From the NCBI RefSeq assembly GCF_004134775.1, contig NZ_SDOZ01000002.1:842005-906004 (forward strand): a DNA stretch of 64,000 nucleotides, given 5' to 3'. Position 1 is the first letter of the stretch, and each line of letters begins with the position of its first letter. Source of the stretch: Candidatus Borkfalkia ceftriaxoniphila (GTDB lineage: Bacteria; Bacillota; Clostridia; Christensenellales; Borkfalkiaceae). The position numbers were made by a program, and so were the translations under genes. Below, piece after piece: positions 26,053-34,757 of the stretch. The notes below the pieces were generated by a model. The model ran no database searches. It saw only the letters and a program-made list of their open reading frames with translations, and had not been told where the DNA came from.

Positions 26053-27384
26053 AAAAGAATTCCAAAAATCTTCAAAATTTTCAAATTTTCCGAAAAGTTC
26101 CTCCATTTTCGCCCTATACCCCTCGTAAGAAATCGTCGGGCGTTGTTTTTCCGCTTCGGCTCTGTTCTCATACAGCGACAGTTTCGTTTCCCTCTGCAGC
26201 ATTTTCAAAGCGGTGTCCACATACGATCCCACCGAATCGGGCAGGTCGCCAATCCCCTCGAACAATGCGGAAACGATTTCTTCCATGGCATCGTCCGCCG
26301 AAATCAAACCGATAAATGCGCTCGGATCGAAAATCCCCGTAAAATACTCAATAACGGACAGCAAATCGTCGATCCCCCTGCGTAGTGCGAAAAGATCGAA
26401 ATTTTCGTAAAAAGCATCGAGCGCAAGGAAAAGCAAATACTGCTCAGGCTCGTTCAAAGACTGACCGTAGCGTAGCTCGTAATCGGCTAGTTCATTCTCC
26501 ATCCGAACAAGCAATGCGGCAAGGCTATCCGTTCGTTCGATATTCGTTTCCAAAAGCCAGTACGGAAGAGAAAGGGTATTATCCGGATGATCCATTATTT
26601 CCCGATTGAGCGCGTCGATTTTTTTCAGGTCCGCCTGCTTGCCGCTCACGGTACGGTATACGTATTCGGTCACTTCCTTCGTATATAGAAGCAAAGAATT
26701 GCGATAACTCGCTTCCACGCGTTCCAGAGGCGTTGCCGCCGCAAGACGTTCGGTCACCGTGAAAGGCGTTCCGAATCCCGCTTCCGCCATCTCGCGCGCG
26801 GTATCCTCTTTTCCGAAGGCAGAAAGCTCCGCCGTTCGCCCGAGCACGGGCACAAACGCGCCTTTTTCGCAGAAGTACCCGATAACGGAAGATTCCAGCA
26901 CGGTCTGTAATTCTTTCGCCGAAGAATTTTTATCCGCCGCAACGGTAATGCGCACCGCATTTTCGCCCTCTCGCACCAATCCCGCCGCAAAGGCGCGCCC
27001 GGCAAGTTTTTGCGCGGCATCCTCCGCAGACATGCCGCACAGAGATTCTGCAAATTCGCTGTCGGAAAGAAGTATATCGCCGTTCCCGTTTTCGCTGTAT
27101 ACACTCAAAACCGAACCGTCCGCATCCGTATAGAGCCGAACGGCGGAGTTCATCTCCATCAAAACGACGCCGCCCGTATTCGGCATGAACAGCCCCGACA
27201 TTACGACGGGCAAAAGAACCCCGAACAGCAACGCGCAGGCTGTTACCGCCGCCGTAATGCGGACAGTCCGTGTATGGTTGCTTTTCACTGCCGCAGGTTC
27301 GTTTTCCGCGGGGGCAAATTCGGAGGGGAGCGCGCGGACGAGTTCGTCAAGTTCTCTGTTGAGTTTTTTCTTCCAAGCAGCCAT
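26047..27384 (-). CDS. RsgI-like membrane anti-sigma factor
   Basis: 445 residues, ATG 27384 one base after the stop of the sigma factor gene. The N-terminal about 55 residues are cytoplasmic. One membrane helix follows (TRTVRITAAVTACALLFGVL, about 38-60). The outer domain has the RsgI-type pattern VVLMEMNSAVRLYTDADGSVLSVYSENGNG and GMSAEDAAQKLAGRAF. The rest is helical. It should hold the co-transcribed ECF sigma factor at the membrane until an outside signal releases it. Confidence 0.75.
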   Translation of the reverse strand: MAAWKKKLNRELDELVRALPSEFAPAENEPAAVKSNHTRTVRITAAVTACALLFGVLLPVVMSGLFMPNTGGVVLMEMNSAVRLYTDADGSVLSVYSENGNGDILLSDSEFAESLCGMSAEDAAQKLAGRAFAAGLVREGENAVRITVAADKNSSAKELQTVLESSVIGYFCEKGAFVPVLGRTAELSAFGKEDTAREMAEAGFGTPFTVTERLAAATPLERVEASYRNSLLLYTKEVTEYVYRTVSGKQADLKKIDALNREIMDHPDNTLSLPYWLLETNIERTDSLAALLVRMENELADYELRYGQSLNEPEQYLLFLALDAFYENFDLFALRRGIDDLLSVIEYFTGIFDPSAFIGLISADDAMEEIVSALFEGIGDLPDSVGSYVDTALKMLQRETKLSLYENRAEAEKQRPTISYEGYRAKMEELFGKFENFEDFWNSFQ

Positions 27385-27903
27385 TCACATCTCCTCCTTT
27401 AAATATCGTTTCAGCTTTGCGACGGATATTTTATACTTGCTCGTTACGGTGCCGAGAGGCATTGCCAGCTTTTCAGCAATTTCGCGGTGTTTATACCCCC
27501 ATAAAACGTGCAGTACCACAATCCGCCGTTCCGTATCGTCCAACGCGCGGTTCAGCGCATCGAACACGGTTCCGTCAGGCGAATTTTCTGTTAACAGTGG
27601 CTCAAAATTTTCTTCGGGAAGCCATTCCTCGCGTTTTGCACGGTTCAGATCGTTGAGCGCAATATTCTTTGCGATCTGCAAAAGCCACGCGCGCGCGTCC
27701 GAGCCCGCGCGGTATTGGGATATATTTTTCAGCGCTTTATAAAAAGTTTCCTGCATCGCCTCTTCCGTCCGAGCATAATTTCTGTAATATCCATAGAGAA
27801 AAGCAAATACCCCCTTTGCCGCTTCCTCATAAAACAGCGAATACGCCGCTTTGTCCCCGTTCTGCGTCCGCACAAGGCATTCGTTCATTTTTTTACGATC
27901 CAC
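27385..27903 (-). CDS. ECF sigma-70 family factor
   Basis: 172 residues from GTG 27903 (GGAG 5 bp upstream). Region 2 reads YYRNYARTEEAMQETFYKALKN and AWLLQIAKNIALNDLNRAKRE. Region 4 reads LDDTERRIVVLHVLWGYKHREIAEKL with the HTH PLGTVTSKYKISVAKLKRYL. It is coupled to the RsgI-like anti-sigma gene. A promoter of the same type as that at 26024 lies 40 bp upstream, suggesting autoregulation. Confidence 0.9.
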   Translation of the reverse strand: MDRKKMNECLVRTQNGDKAAYSLFYEEAAKGVFAFLYGYYRNYARTEEAMQETFYKALKNISQYRAGSDARAWLLQIAKNIALNDLNRAKREEWLPEENFEPLLTENSPDGTVFDALNRALDDTERRIVVLHVLWGYKHREIAEKLAMPLGTVTSKYKISVAKLKRYLKEEM

Positions 27904-27942
27904 GTTCTCTCCTATTAGCGGCTCTTTCCGATATGTCTATTT

Positions 27943-27971
27943 ATTAAACAATCCGCGCCCGCGTTTTATTG
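27943..27971 (-). promoter_or_regulatory. ECF-type promoter of the sigma/anti-sigma operon
   Basis: CAATAAAACG, 10-bp spacer, TTGTTTAAT on the minus strand, identical in both blocks and spacing to the site at 26024-26052 although the spacers are unrelated in sequence. Confidence 0.75.
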
Positions 27972-28000
27972 AGCCGAAATCATATAATTCAACGAAACGA

Positions 28001-28026
28001 AAAAGGCAACCTATCGATTGCCTTTT
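28001..28026 (-). terminator. terminator after the small membrane protein gene
   Basis: AAAAGGCAA, 8-nt loop, TTGCCTTTT, with a T-rich end in both directions. It separates the upstream gene from the sigma promoter. Confidence 0.75.
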
Positions 28027-28079
28027 CACTCACTTTTATTCGATATCGTTTTATTATCGTTGCAAATATACCGTATTTA

Positions 28080-28484
28080 TTATTGTTCTTCGTCTGTTTC
28101 AGTTATTGTTTCGCTTACAACAACGTTTTCCGCCTCGGCTGTTTTTTTCTCTTCGCCCGCCATCTCTTTAAGCAGGTTCCGCTGCTGATATTCAACGGAA
28201 AGGTGATTGATACGCGCATAACATATTAACTGCCCTATATAACACAATAATACAAGCCCGCCGAACGATATAGCAGTACTTATAATATTCAGTACGATCG
28301 CAGCGGCACCATTACTGAGCGCACCAAAGAGAATACACATAAGTATACCCAAGATGATAAAGACGGCTTTTAACACCTCTAAAATCTTAAGCAATGTCTT
28401 CGTCGGCGCAATCAACGCCTCCCATTCTTTTTCGTCTTTCTTTTCTTTTACGAATGAATCGGGAAGCTGTGTTTTGAATTCCAT
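28080..28484 (-). CDS. small membrane protein
   Basis: 134 residues. ATG 28484 has GGAGG 6 bp upstream; the frame extends further but without a site. Two hydrophobic helices (VLKAVFIILGILMCILFGAL and AIVLNIISTAISFGGLVLLC) are followed by a cytoplasmic, glutamate-rich tail. No family recognised. Confidence 0.65.
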   Translation of the reverse strand: MEFKTQLPDSFVKEKKDEKEWEALIAPTKTLLKILEVLKAVFIILGILMCILFGALSNGAAAIVLNIISTAISFGGLVLLCYIGQLICYARINHLSVEYQQRNLLKEMAGEEKKTAEAENVVVSETITETDEEQ

Positions 28485-28939
28485 GCGATACCTCCAAAAA
28501 AATGAATACTTATTCCTGATGGAACTCTTATTCATAAATTTTATTAAAATATATTATATTACCTTTTCCTAAAACTTTCAAGTGTTTTATAAAGATAATT
28601 CCGTTTAGCACAAAATTCTTAAACTTTAACATGTTTTTATGGATACTTTTTGTTTAATTCATATCATATCTTTAAATAATTGACGAAGTTATAAAAGAGG
28701 CGAGAGAAGAGATGTATATGATATAAAACTTATCACTATTGAATGCCTACAAGACTGCAATTGTTTGTGATAAGTTAAATTCGCTATATTGGTCAATCCT
28801 AATACACTTGGGACAAGTAGTTGATAATATGGCTATTGATTGATTAACAACCTAAGTGCGCTGTTCGTTCATATATTTCGATGGGGGTATTCAAGTTATC
28901 TGTTTACGTTATTGTGTTGAAACACAATTTTATAGACAC
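28485..28939. other. AT-rich gap without a gene
   Basis: No supported coding sequence, RNA gene or terminator. It holds copy B of the dispersed motif (28625-28646) and borders the recombinase pseudogene. Confidence 0.5.
28625..28646. repeat. dispersed motif, copy B
   Basis: TTTAACATGTTTTTATGGATAC, the reverse-strand relative of copies A (24717) and C (44429). Confidence 0.45.
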
Positions 28940-29790
28940 TCATAAGCTACGGGCATTAGCGCAAAAATAAGCGTATGAGTTCAGATAACCCATACGCTTG
29001 CCGTTATTTATTGAGTTTTTCATTGTTTTATCCGCAAGTTCGGCGTTATGACGGATAAAATCTTCACGGATAGCCTTCTCATCAAGCACAATTCGTTTTG
29101 CCATTTCCCGTATATCGTCGAGGACGATCTCTTCTAAGATTTTTGCCGAAATAAAATGCGAAAAACAGTACGCCTTACCATACCGTATATGATATCCGCA
29201 ATCGAAGTGGTATAATCTGGTTCCTTTACGGCTGACCGATGTGCAAAGCTTCATCTTGTTTCCGCAATCTGCGCAGATGAGAAAACCCGACAGCGGATGC
29301 GTAAATCCGATTTTTGTTTTTCTGCCTGTTGCGACCGATTTTTTACGTTCCTGCACTTTGTCCCAAAGTTCTTGCGTAATGATGGGTTCATGGGTATTGT
29401 AAACAGCTGTCCACTCACTCTCATCCTTTCTAAAACGTTTGTGATTTTTATAGGACAGAGAAGTCCAACGTAACTGCGGCATATGCCCGATGTAGATGAT
29501 TTTATTCAGCATTTCCCTTATCGTGACGGCTGTCCATAATCCCGTCACGTTTGGTTTCGGCTTTTGTCCGCTTTGAGTTTAAGCATAAGTTGTCGGACTC
29601 ATTCCCGAAGCATACATTTCAAAGATACGTTTTACAATGGGTGCTGTTTCCTCATCAATGACGGGAGCGCGTTTTTTATCTGTCCCCATTCTATACTCGT
29701 AAGACGCTTTCTTGGCAGTATATATTCCCTCTTTCGCATTAGCTCTCTTCACCGCACGAATTTTCTTGTCTATGCCAAGCACACGTCACG
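28940..29790 (-). pseudogene. large serine recombinase remnant
   Basis: The reading frame begins inside the recombinase domain (DKKIRAVKRANAKEGIYTAKKASY, then VIDEETAPIVKRIFEMYASG). It has an in-frame TAA at about 29580, then continues in the same frame with WTAVTIREMLNKIIYIGHM, and a zinc ribbon (CADCGNKM, then CGYHIRYGKAYC). The catalytic N-terminal domain with the active serine is missing. It is a dead integrase/transposase of the large serine recombinase family, so it cannot move the neighbouring DNA now. Confidence 0.85.
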
Positions 29791-29821
29791 GTGCCATTTC
29801 AGATTAAATATTTACTTGACT

Positions 29822-30961
29822 TTAGTCCATTTTGCTTTTCAATATGTTTTTTTCAAATTCTTCCGCCGACAATACGTGCACCGTTACCGACTTTTCCGTT
29901 TTGTTTCCGCTCAAGTCCTCTGATTGAAACGTTACGAGAAATTTTCCCGTATTTAACTTGCCTTCGTCATCCAGCGCCCCGTCCTGCCAGACCGTGACGA
30001 CCGTCACCTCGTCGACGTTATCTGTGGCCGACGCCTTTATCAGCGGATAAGTTCCGGCAATCGTATAAATTTCCGACAATTCGCCGCTTGCAAACGATAA
30101 AACGGGCGGCTGCGTATCCTGCGGAAGAACCGTCACGGATATCTGACGTTGCGCCGTATTTCCCGCATTGTCGCTCGCACGCAACGTCAGAATATATTCT
30201 CCCACTCTCAACAATCCGCCATCATCGTACGGATTTTCGGACCAAACGAACTCGACTTCTTTTTCTTCACCGTCGTATTCATCATACGCAGAAGCCTCGA
30301 TCGGTAAAGAATTCCCCCGGGATACACGAACGCTGTCACTACCGTTGTAAGTGATGATCGGCGCTTGCGTATCCACAACGCGCACGATTTGCACACAATC
30401 CAACCATGCGACACGCACAACAGAATCGTCCGTCCATCGAAATCCGAATTCAAATATCCCGAGACAACCTTCACTGTTTTGTAATGCCGACAAGTCGGCA
30501 TTTACCATGCAGTCGCTCGATTTCCCGACCGAAAAATCAATCCAGCGCCCCTTTTCTTCCGATTCGAGCGTATCGTTGACAACCCAGGTTTTTGCAGCAT
30601 CCGGCGTAATACGCACCGCCTTCGTTTCTTGCGGAACATAAAAACAAAATATGATTTTCTCTATTTGCGACACACGAATCCCATATGCCGAATAATCGAG
30701 CGTAACGCCTGCGTTTCCCGCTTTTTTTAAGGACATTACATAACCCGTATACCCGGTCGGCGCGCCTGCGTTTCCCGCGTCCTCTCCCGCGCCGACAAAG
30801 CGTTCGGTACCCGGCGTAAAATACGAAACGCCGCTCACATCGTTCTCGGTATAAGGGAACTCTTCTTTTTCGTCCTTCGCAAAAACCGAGAACGAAAACA
30901 TCCCCAACAAACAAGCAAAACAACAAACAAAAACTCCGAAAAATTTTATCGCTTTTTTCAT
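29822..30961 (-). CDS. secreted protein with Ig/HYR-like repeats
   Basis: About 379 residues. The ATG at 30961 (MKKAIKFFGV) is preferred to one four codons earlier because it starts the signal peptide directly. After the signal a domain of about 170 residues has sugar-binding jelly-roll character (VTLDYSAYGIRVSQIEKIIFCFY, RWIDFSVG). Two Ig-like repeats follow with DTQAPIITYNGSDSV / DTQPPVLSFASG and DNAGNT / DLSGNK lines (HYR or Big-type). No membrane anchor is seen at the C-terminus. It is last in the glycan operon, so probably a glycan-binding exoprotein. Confidence 0.55.
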   Translation of the reverse strand: MKKAIKFFGVFVCCFACLLGMFSFSVFAKDEKEEFPYTENDVSGVSYFTPGTERFVGAGEDAGNAGAPTGYTGYVMSLKKAGNAGVTLDYSAYGIRVSQIEKIIFCFYVPQETKAVRITPDAAKTWVVNDTLESEEKGRWIDFSVGKSSDCMVNADLSALQNSEGCLGIFEFGFRWTDDSVVRVAWLDCVQIVRVVDTQAPIITYNGSDSVRVSRGNSLPIEASAYDEYDGEEKEVEFVWSENPYDDGGLLRVGEYILTLRASDNAGNTAQRQISVTVLPQDTQPPVLSFASGELSEIYTIAGTYPLIKASATDNVDEVTVVTVWQDGALDDEGKLNTGKFLVTFQSEDLSGNKTEKSVTVHVLSAEEFEKNILKSKMD

Positions 30962-30972
30962 ATATGCCCCCA

Positions 30973-32142
30973 TTATGCCAACAGCAATGAGCGAATCGCC
31001 GAAATTTCGTCTTCGGACAACCCGACGCTCTTTACATAATTTTCACATCCTGTATACAAATCTCCCTCGCCGAAACTTTTCAGATACCCGATTGTAGATC
31101 TCAGCTTTCCGACCAAATGATTGATATTGGCTTGATTTCTGCCTGCGGAAGAGAAAAACGACATTTCATAATCGATATAGATATCCCGTTCGGAAACGCC
31201 GAGCAGACCGTATAATAGCAATGCGACCGTACCCGTTCTGTCTCTTCCGATAGAACAATGCATATAAATCGGATAATTTTGCTCGTTAGAAAATACGCGA
31301 AGCGCATCTGCAAGCGCCTTTTCGAACTGCGCTCCGCCGTCGTCAAGCCCCGTGCCGTCGCCCACGTAATATGGCGCAGAATAATTCAAATATGTAACTC
31401 CGTTCAAAACCGCTCCCATACTTTCAGAAGAATTGCGAAGATCGAGATCCGTACGAATTTTATAAACGTTTTTTGCCCGCTCTCTGCCCGTCTCGCTGAT
31501 ATCGTCCAACTTTGCGCCGCGGTAAACCTTGTCCTGTTTCACGAGCTTGCCGCCTAATCCGATTTTTCCACCCAAATCACGCGTATTCGATACGCCGTCG
31601 ATAGAAACGGAGCGCGGCGCGTGGTCGACGGTAAAACTGAACATTTCAGAGCGAATAAACGCCGTACCCGCAGGCGCGGTTACGTCCCAAAAATATTTTT
31701 TCCCCAAATGAAAGTATTCGGCAGGCAACGAAAGCTGCGTTTCGTTGACAAGATAGGAATCGACTTTGCGCATATCTTCGTATTCGGAAATACGCACCGT
31801 ATAATACGTCGCAATTTCTTTACACTTCCACGAAATGACGTCGGGCGCATTGGCAAAACAATCGACCGCTTCTTTATTGAAAAACTGCGAAGAAAACGGA
31901 ACGTACTCCGCAATAAACGCTTTCACCTGCGGGTTTGCAAGCGTTGCCATTCCCCCGTTTTTCGGATTCACAGCCATAATTTCGGGCTCCGGTTCGGGCT
32001 CCGGTTCGGGCTCGGGCTCCGGCTCAATGATAGACGGCTTATCGCTTTCAGGATTCTTTCCTTCATTCGCACATGCTGCAAAAGACGTGGCAAACAAAAA
32101 AATCCCCATCAAAACACATATCATCCTTATAATTTTTTTCAT
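30973..32142 (-). CDS. tyrosine-phosphatase-like lipoprotein
   Basis: 389 residues. The signal peptide ends SFAAC (lipoprotein), followed by an acidic spacer of Glu-Pro repeats (about residues 40-54) and an Ig/FN3-like domain. The C-terminal half is an IphP/Y_phosphatase3-type phosphatase: NTRDLGG at 186-192, and the P-loop HCSIGRDRTG with Cys296 and Arg302 (CX5R). All key catalytic residues are present, so it should be active outside the membrane on phosphorylated sugars, polymers or proteins. The role in a glycan operon is unknown. Confidence 0.8.
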   Translation of the reverse strand: MKKIIRMICVLMGIFLFATSFAACANEGKNPESDKPSIIEPEPEPEPEPEPEPEIMAVNPKNGGMATLANPQVKAFIAEYVPFSSQFFNKEAVDCFANAPDVISWKCKEIATYYTVRISEYEDMRKVDSYLVNETQLSLPAEYFHLGKKYFWDVTAPAGTAFIRSEMFSFTVDHAPRSVSIDGVSNTRDLGGKIGLGGKLVKQDKVYRGAKLDDISETGRERAKNVYKIRTDLDLRNSSESMGAVLNGVTYLNYSAPYYVGDGTGLDDGGAQFEKALADALRVFSNEQNYPIYMHCSIGRDRTGTVALLLYGLLGVSERDIYIDYEMSFFSSAGRNQANINHLVGKLRSTIGYLKSFGEGDLYTGCENYVKSVGLSEDEISAIRSLLLA

Positions 32143-32174
32143 GTTTATTTATCCGTTTGTTTTTTTTCACACCG

Positions 32175-32213
32175 AAAGAATATTGAGGCGGCGCTGCCGC
32201 CTCAATATTCTTT
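32175..32213. other. 18-bp perfect intercistronic inverted repeat
   Basis: AAAGAATATTGAGGCGGC, loop GCT, and the exact complement. It lies between the repeat surface protein and the phosphatase gene. On the minus strand no U-run follows, so it may protect the upstream message or attenuate rather than fully terminate. Confidence 0.75.
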
Positions 32214-32221
32214 GATGCCGA

Positions 32222-34675
32222 TTATTTTTGTCTGCGTTTCATCAGCATTACGACAGCATACGCCAACAGTCCGCAACAGGGCAATGCTGCACCGCCGACA
32301 ATACCGCCTTTGCATCCGCTCCCCTGCGATACCTTTTCATATACTATTTTTATAGCCGTATTCTCCGAAACCGTCAGTTCCGTCGTTTCTTCTTCTCCGC
32401 AGTATACTTTGTAAGTATATCCCTCTTCGGCGTACTTGGAAAAATCCACTTTTGTCCCGTATTCCTGCGTCAGTTCTACGGACTGTTTGCCGTCGATTCC
32501 CTCGAAAGATATCGTCACCTTGTACGAGTTTTTCGTTGCATCGAACTTCGCAACCAAATTCAAATCACCCGTGACGACGCCGTTTTCAAAATCCCATTCG
32601 GCGTTCCCGTTGTACCAGCCGACGAATTCATACGTAAATTCCGCCGTATTCGCCTTTACGGGATCGGCGGGCTTTGGAATTTTTGCCCCGTATCCGATTT
32701 GTTTGCCGTCTTTTCCGTCAAACGTTACCGTAAATTTGTCGATCGCATATACGATTTTTAAATTCGCTTCGCCTTCTACGGTAAATTCGGATATTTTTTG
32801 CGAATCGTTAAATATTTCAAAAGAATAATGTTCTATATCGTACTTGGAAAAATCCACTTTTGTCCCGTATTCCTGCGTCAGTTCTACGGGCTGTTTGCCG
32901 TCGATTCCCTCGAAAGAAATCGTCACCTTGTACGAGTTTTTCGTTTCATTAAACTTCGCAACCAAATTCAGATCACTCGTGACGACGTCGTTTTCAAAAT
33001 CCCATTCATCGTTCCCGTCGTACCAGCCGAGGAATTCATACGTAAATTCCGCCGTGTTATCCTTTACGGGATCGGCGGGCTTTGGAACTTTTGTCTCGTA
33101 TTCGATTTGTTTGCCGTCTTTTCCGTCAAACGTTACCGTATATTTTCTCACTTCCTCCTTGAAAACCGCTTTCAAGGTAATCGGTTGAGTCACGGGATCG
33201 GCGAAATTCCATTTAACGCCTTCGTGATACCAACCATCAAACGGAAACGTCTGCGATGCGGTTTGCGGTTTTGTCGGCGGGACGGGCTCTTGCAGGCTCG
33301 TTCCGACTTTGACTTTCTGCCGATCTCCGTATGCGGTACCGTCTTCATTCAGATAATTCACGTAAACGTTCTGTTCCGTACCCCACGTATCGCCTTCACG
33401 GTAAATGGTAAGAGCTGGCAGCGAAACGTCTAAAAACCTCGTGTCCGCTTCGATACTGAGGACTCCGTTATAGGCGCAGCCTTCCGCCAAATCGTCCGTT
33501 CCCTTTTCTCCTTCCGGGATTTGAATCCACAAATGAGGCCCGTTAAAATAGCGGATATTCGCGCCTTCGATCTGCGAAAGCGGTTTGCCGTTAAACGTTA
33601 TCGTTTCCGCAGCGGGTAAAAACGCCAGATTGATCGACTTTATAAAGCCTTTGGTCCCGTCTTCCTTATCAGAACGAGAAAGATTTTTATCGAACGTTAG
33701 CAAAACGCCTTTTCCGCCGCCGCAAGAATCGTCGCCGCTGCTGTCCTGCGAATTCCAGCTAATGGCGCTGAAATTCACTTTCTCCGCAGATTGCTCGCCT
33801 TCTTCCCACTTATACGTAGTCGGATCGAGATACAGTTTCATACCGGACGCAAAGCGCGCGCCCAAGAATTCCGTTCCCTCTTCAATGGTAATCGTACGAT
33901 ATGCAAACATATTCGGCGCGTAAACGAATAAGTTTACGCCGGAATGATAAATAAGGTACGCGCCTTCGATCTCTGAAATGGGTATGCCGCCCAATTTCAC
34001 GCGATCGCCCACGCTTTCTTTGGCGAAATTATATTCTTTCATACCGTTTGACGCCTCCGAAAGATTCTCAGAAAATCCCAACAGTACGCCCTTTGCGCCA
34101 CCTGCGATACCCGGTTCGCCGTAATTGCTTTTCCACCACTTTTCTTCCGTATAGGTCACGTCTACAAAGTCTTTCTCCTGATGCCAGCCACGGAACATCT
34201 GCGAATGATTGCAAAGGCGCACTTCAGGTAAAACGGCGTCAAAAATCTGCGTCCCTTCCCGAATTTCCAAAAAGGTTTTATTTTCGATGCCAGGCGCACT
34301 GATCCATAGATGCGTTCCGCTGAAATAACAAATCTGCGCCCCTTCAATCGTGTTCATCGGAATAGAATTGAGTAAAAAATTTCCTCCGATTTGTTCTGCG
34401 AGATTCACTTTCTGTTTACTGCCCCCGGCGATCGCCGTGTCGTTCGACAAATTTTTGTCGAACGTCAAAAGCATCCCTTTTGTGTCCGTACCGCCGTAAA
34501 TGCCGCCGCTTTCATCCATATTCGGCCATGTAACAGTCTTGAAGATAACGTTCGGCTCGGCAGTCGCCGCACGCGCCACGTTCCCGTCAGACAGCAAAAC
34601 AAAGCCCGCAAGACACGCCAGCGCCGCACCCAAAAGTACGAGTGCAAGTTTGTTTCTAAAAATCGCCTTCATCAT
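32222..34675 (-). CDS. surface protein with Listeria/Bacteroides-type repeats and C-terminal membrane tail
   Basis: 817 residues from ATG 34675 (GAGGAGG 5 bp upstream). A signal peptide is followed by three related domains with KGVLLTFDKNLS and a YFSGTHLWI / YFNGPHLWI line. Three to four copies of the InlB B-type repeat (VTFDGKDGKQI, EFTYEFLGWYDGN, DLNLVAKF) follow. The C-terminus is GSGCKGG, a hydrophobic helix and KRRQK. The first domains may bind sugar. The tail is shared with two other proteins in the window. Confidence 0.65.
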   Translation of the reverse strand: MMKAIFRNKLALVLLGAALACLAGFVLLSDGNVARAATAEPNVIFKTVTWPNMDESGGIYGGTDTKGMLLTFDKNLSNDTAIAGGSKQKVNLAEQIGGNFLLNSIPMNTIEGAQICYFSGTHLWISAPGIENKTFLEIREGTQIFDAVLPEVRLCNHSQMFRGWHQEKDFVDVTYTEEKWWKSNYGEPGIAGGAKGVLLGFSENLSEASNGMKEYNFAKESVGDRVKLGGIPISEIEGAYLIYHSGVNLFVYAPNMFAYRTITIEEGTEFLGARFASGMKLYLDPTTYKWEEGEQSAEKVNFSAISWNSQDSSGDDSCGGGKGVLLTFDKNLSRSDKEDGTKGFIKSINLAFLPAAETITFNGKPLSQIEGANIRYFNGPHLWIQIPEGEKGTDDLAEGCAYNGVLSIEADTRFLDVSLPALTIYREGDTWGTEQNVYVNYLNEDGTAYGDRQKVKVGTSLQEPVPPTKPQTASQTFPFDGWYHEGVKWNFADPVTQPITLKAVFKEEVRKYTVTFDGKDGKQIEYETKVPKPADPVKDNTAEFTYEFLGWYDGNDEWDFENDVVTSDLNLVAKFNETKNSYKVTISFEGIDGKQPVELTQEYGTKVDFSKYDIEHYSFEIFNDSQKISEFTVEGEANLKIVYAIDKFTVTFDGKDGKQIGYGAKIPKPADPVKANTAEFTYEFVGWYNGNAEWDFENGVVTGDLNLVAKFDATKNSYKVTISFEGIDGKQSVELTQEYGTKVDFSKYAEEGYTYKVYCGEEETTELTVSENTAIKIVYEKVSQGSGCKGGIVGGAALPCCGLLAYAVVMLMKRRQK

Positions 34676-34757
34676 TTTCCTCCTCTTTATTTCAGCGTGT
34701 ATCAAACGTCGGCAGCCGCTACGACTTGCAAAGAACCGCCGCCTTCGCCGTACCCGC

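Noticed and set aside
28540..28575. AT-rich stretch as a dif/Xer site
   Set aside because: Only a loose resemblance to the Gram-positive dif core; too many mismatches to claim.
28651..28659. TTGTTTAAT near 28651 and near 44471 as further ECF promoters
   Set aside because: Neither has CAATAAAACG 10 bp upstream, so only the -10-like block matches by chance.
31981..32031. Short tandem CTCCGGTTCGGG-type repeat as a possible minisatellite
   Set aside because: It simply encodes the Glu-Pro spacer of the lipoprotein.
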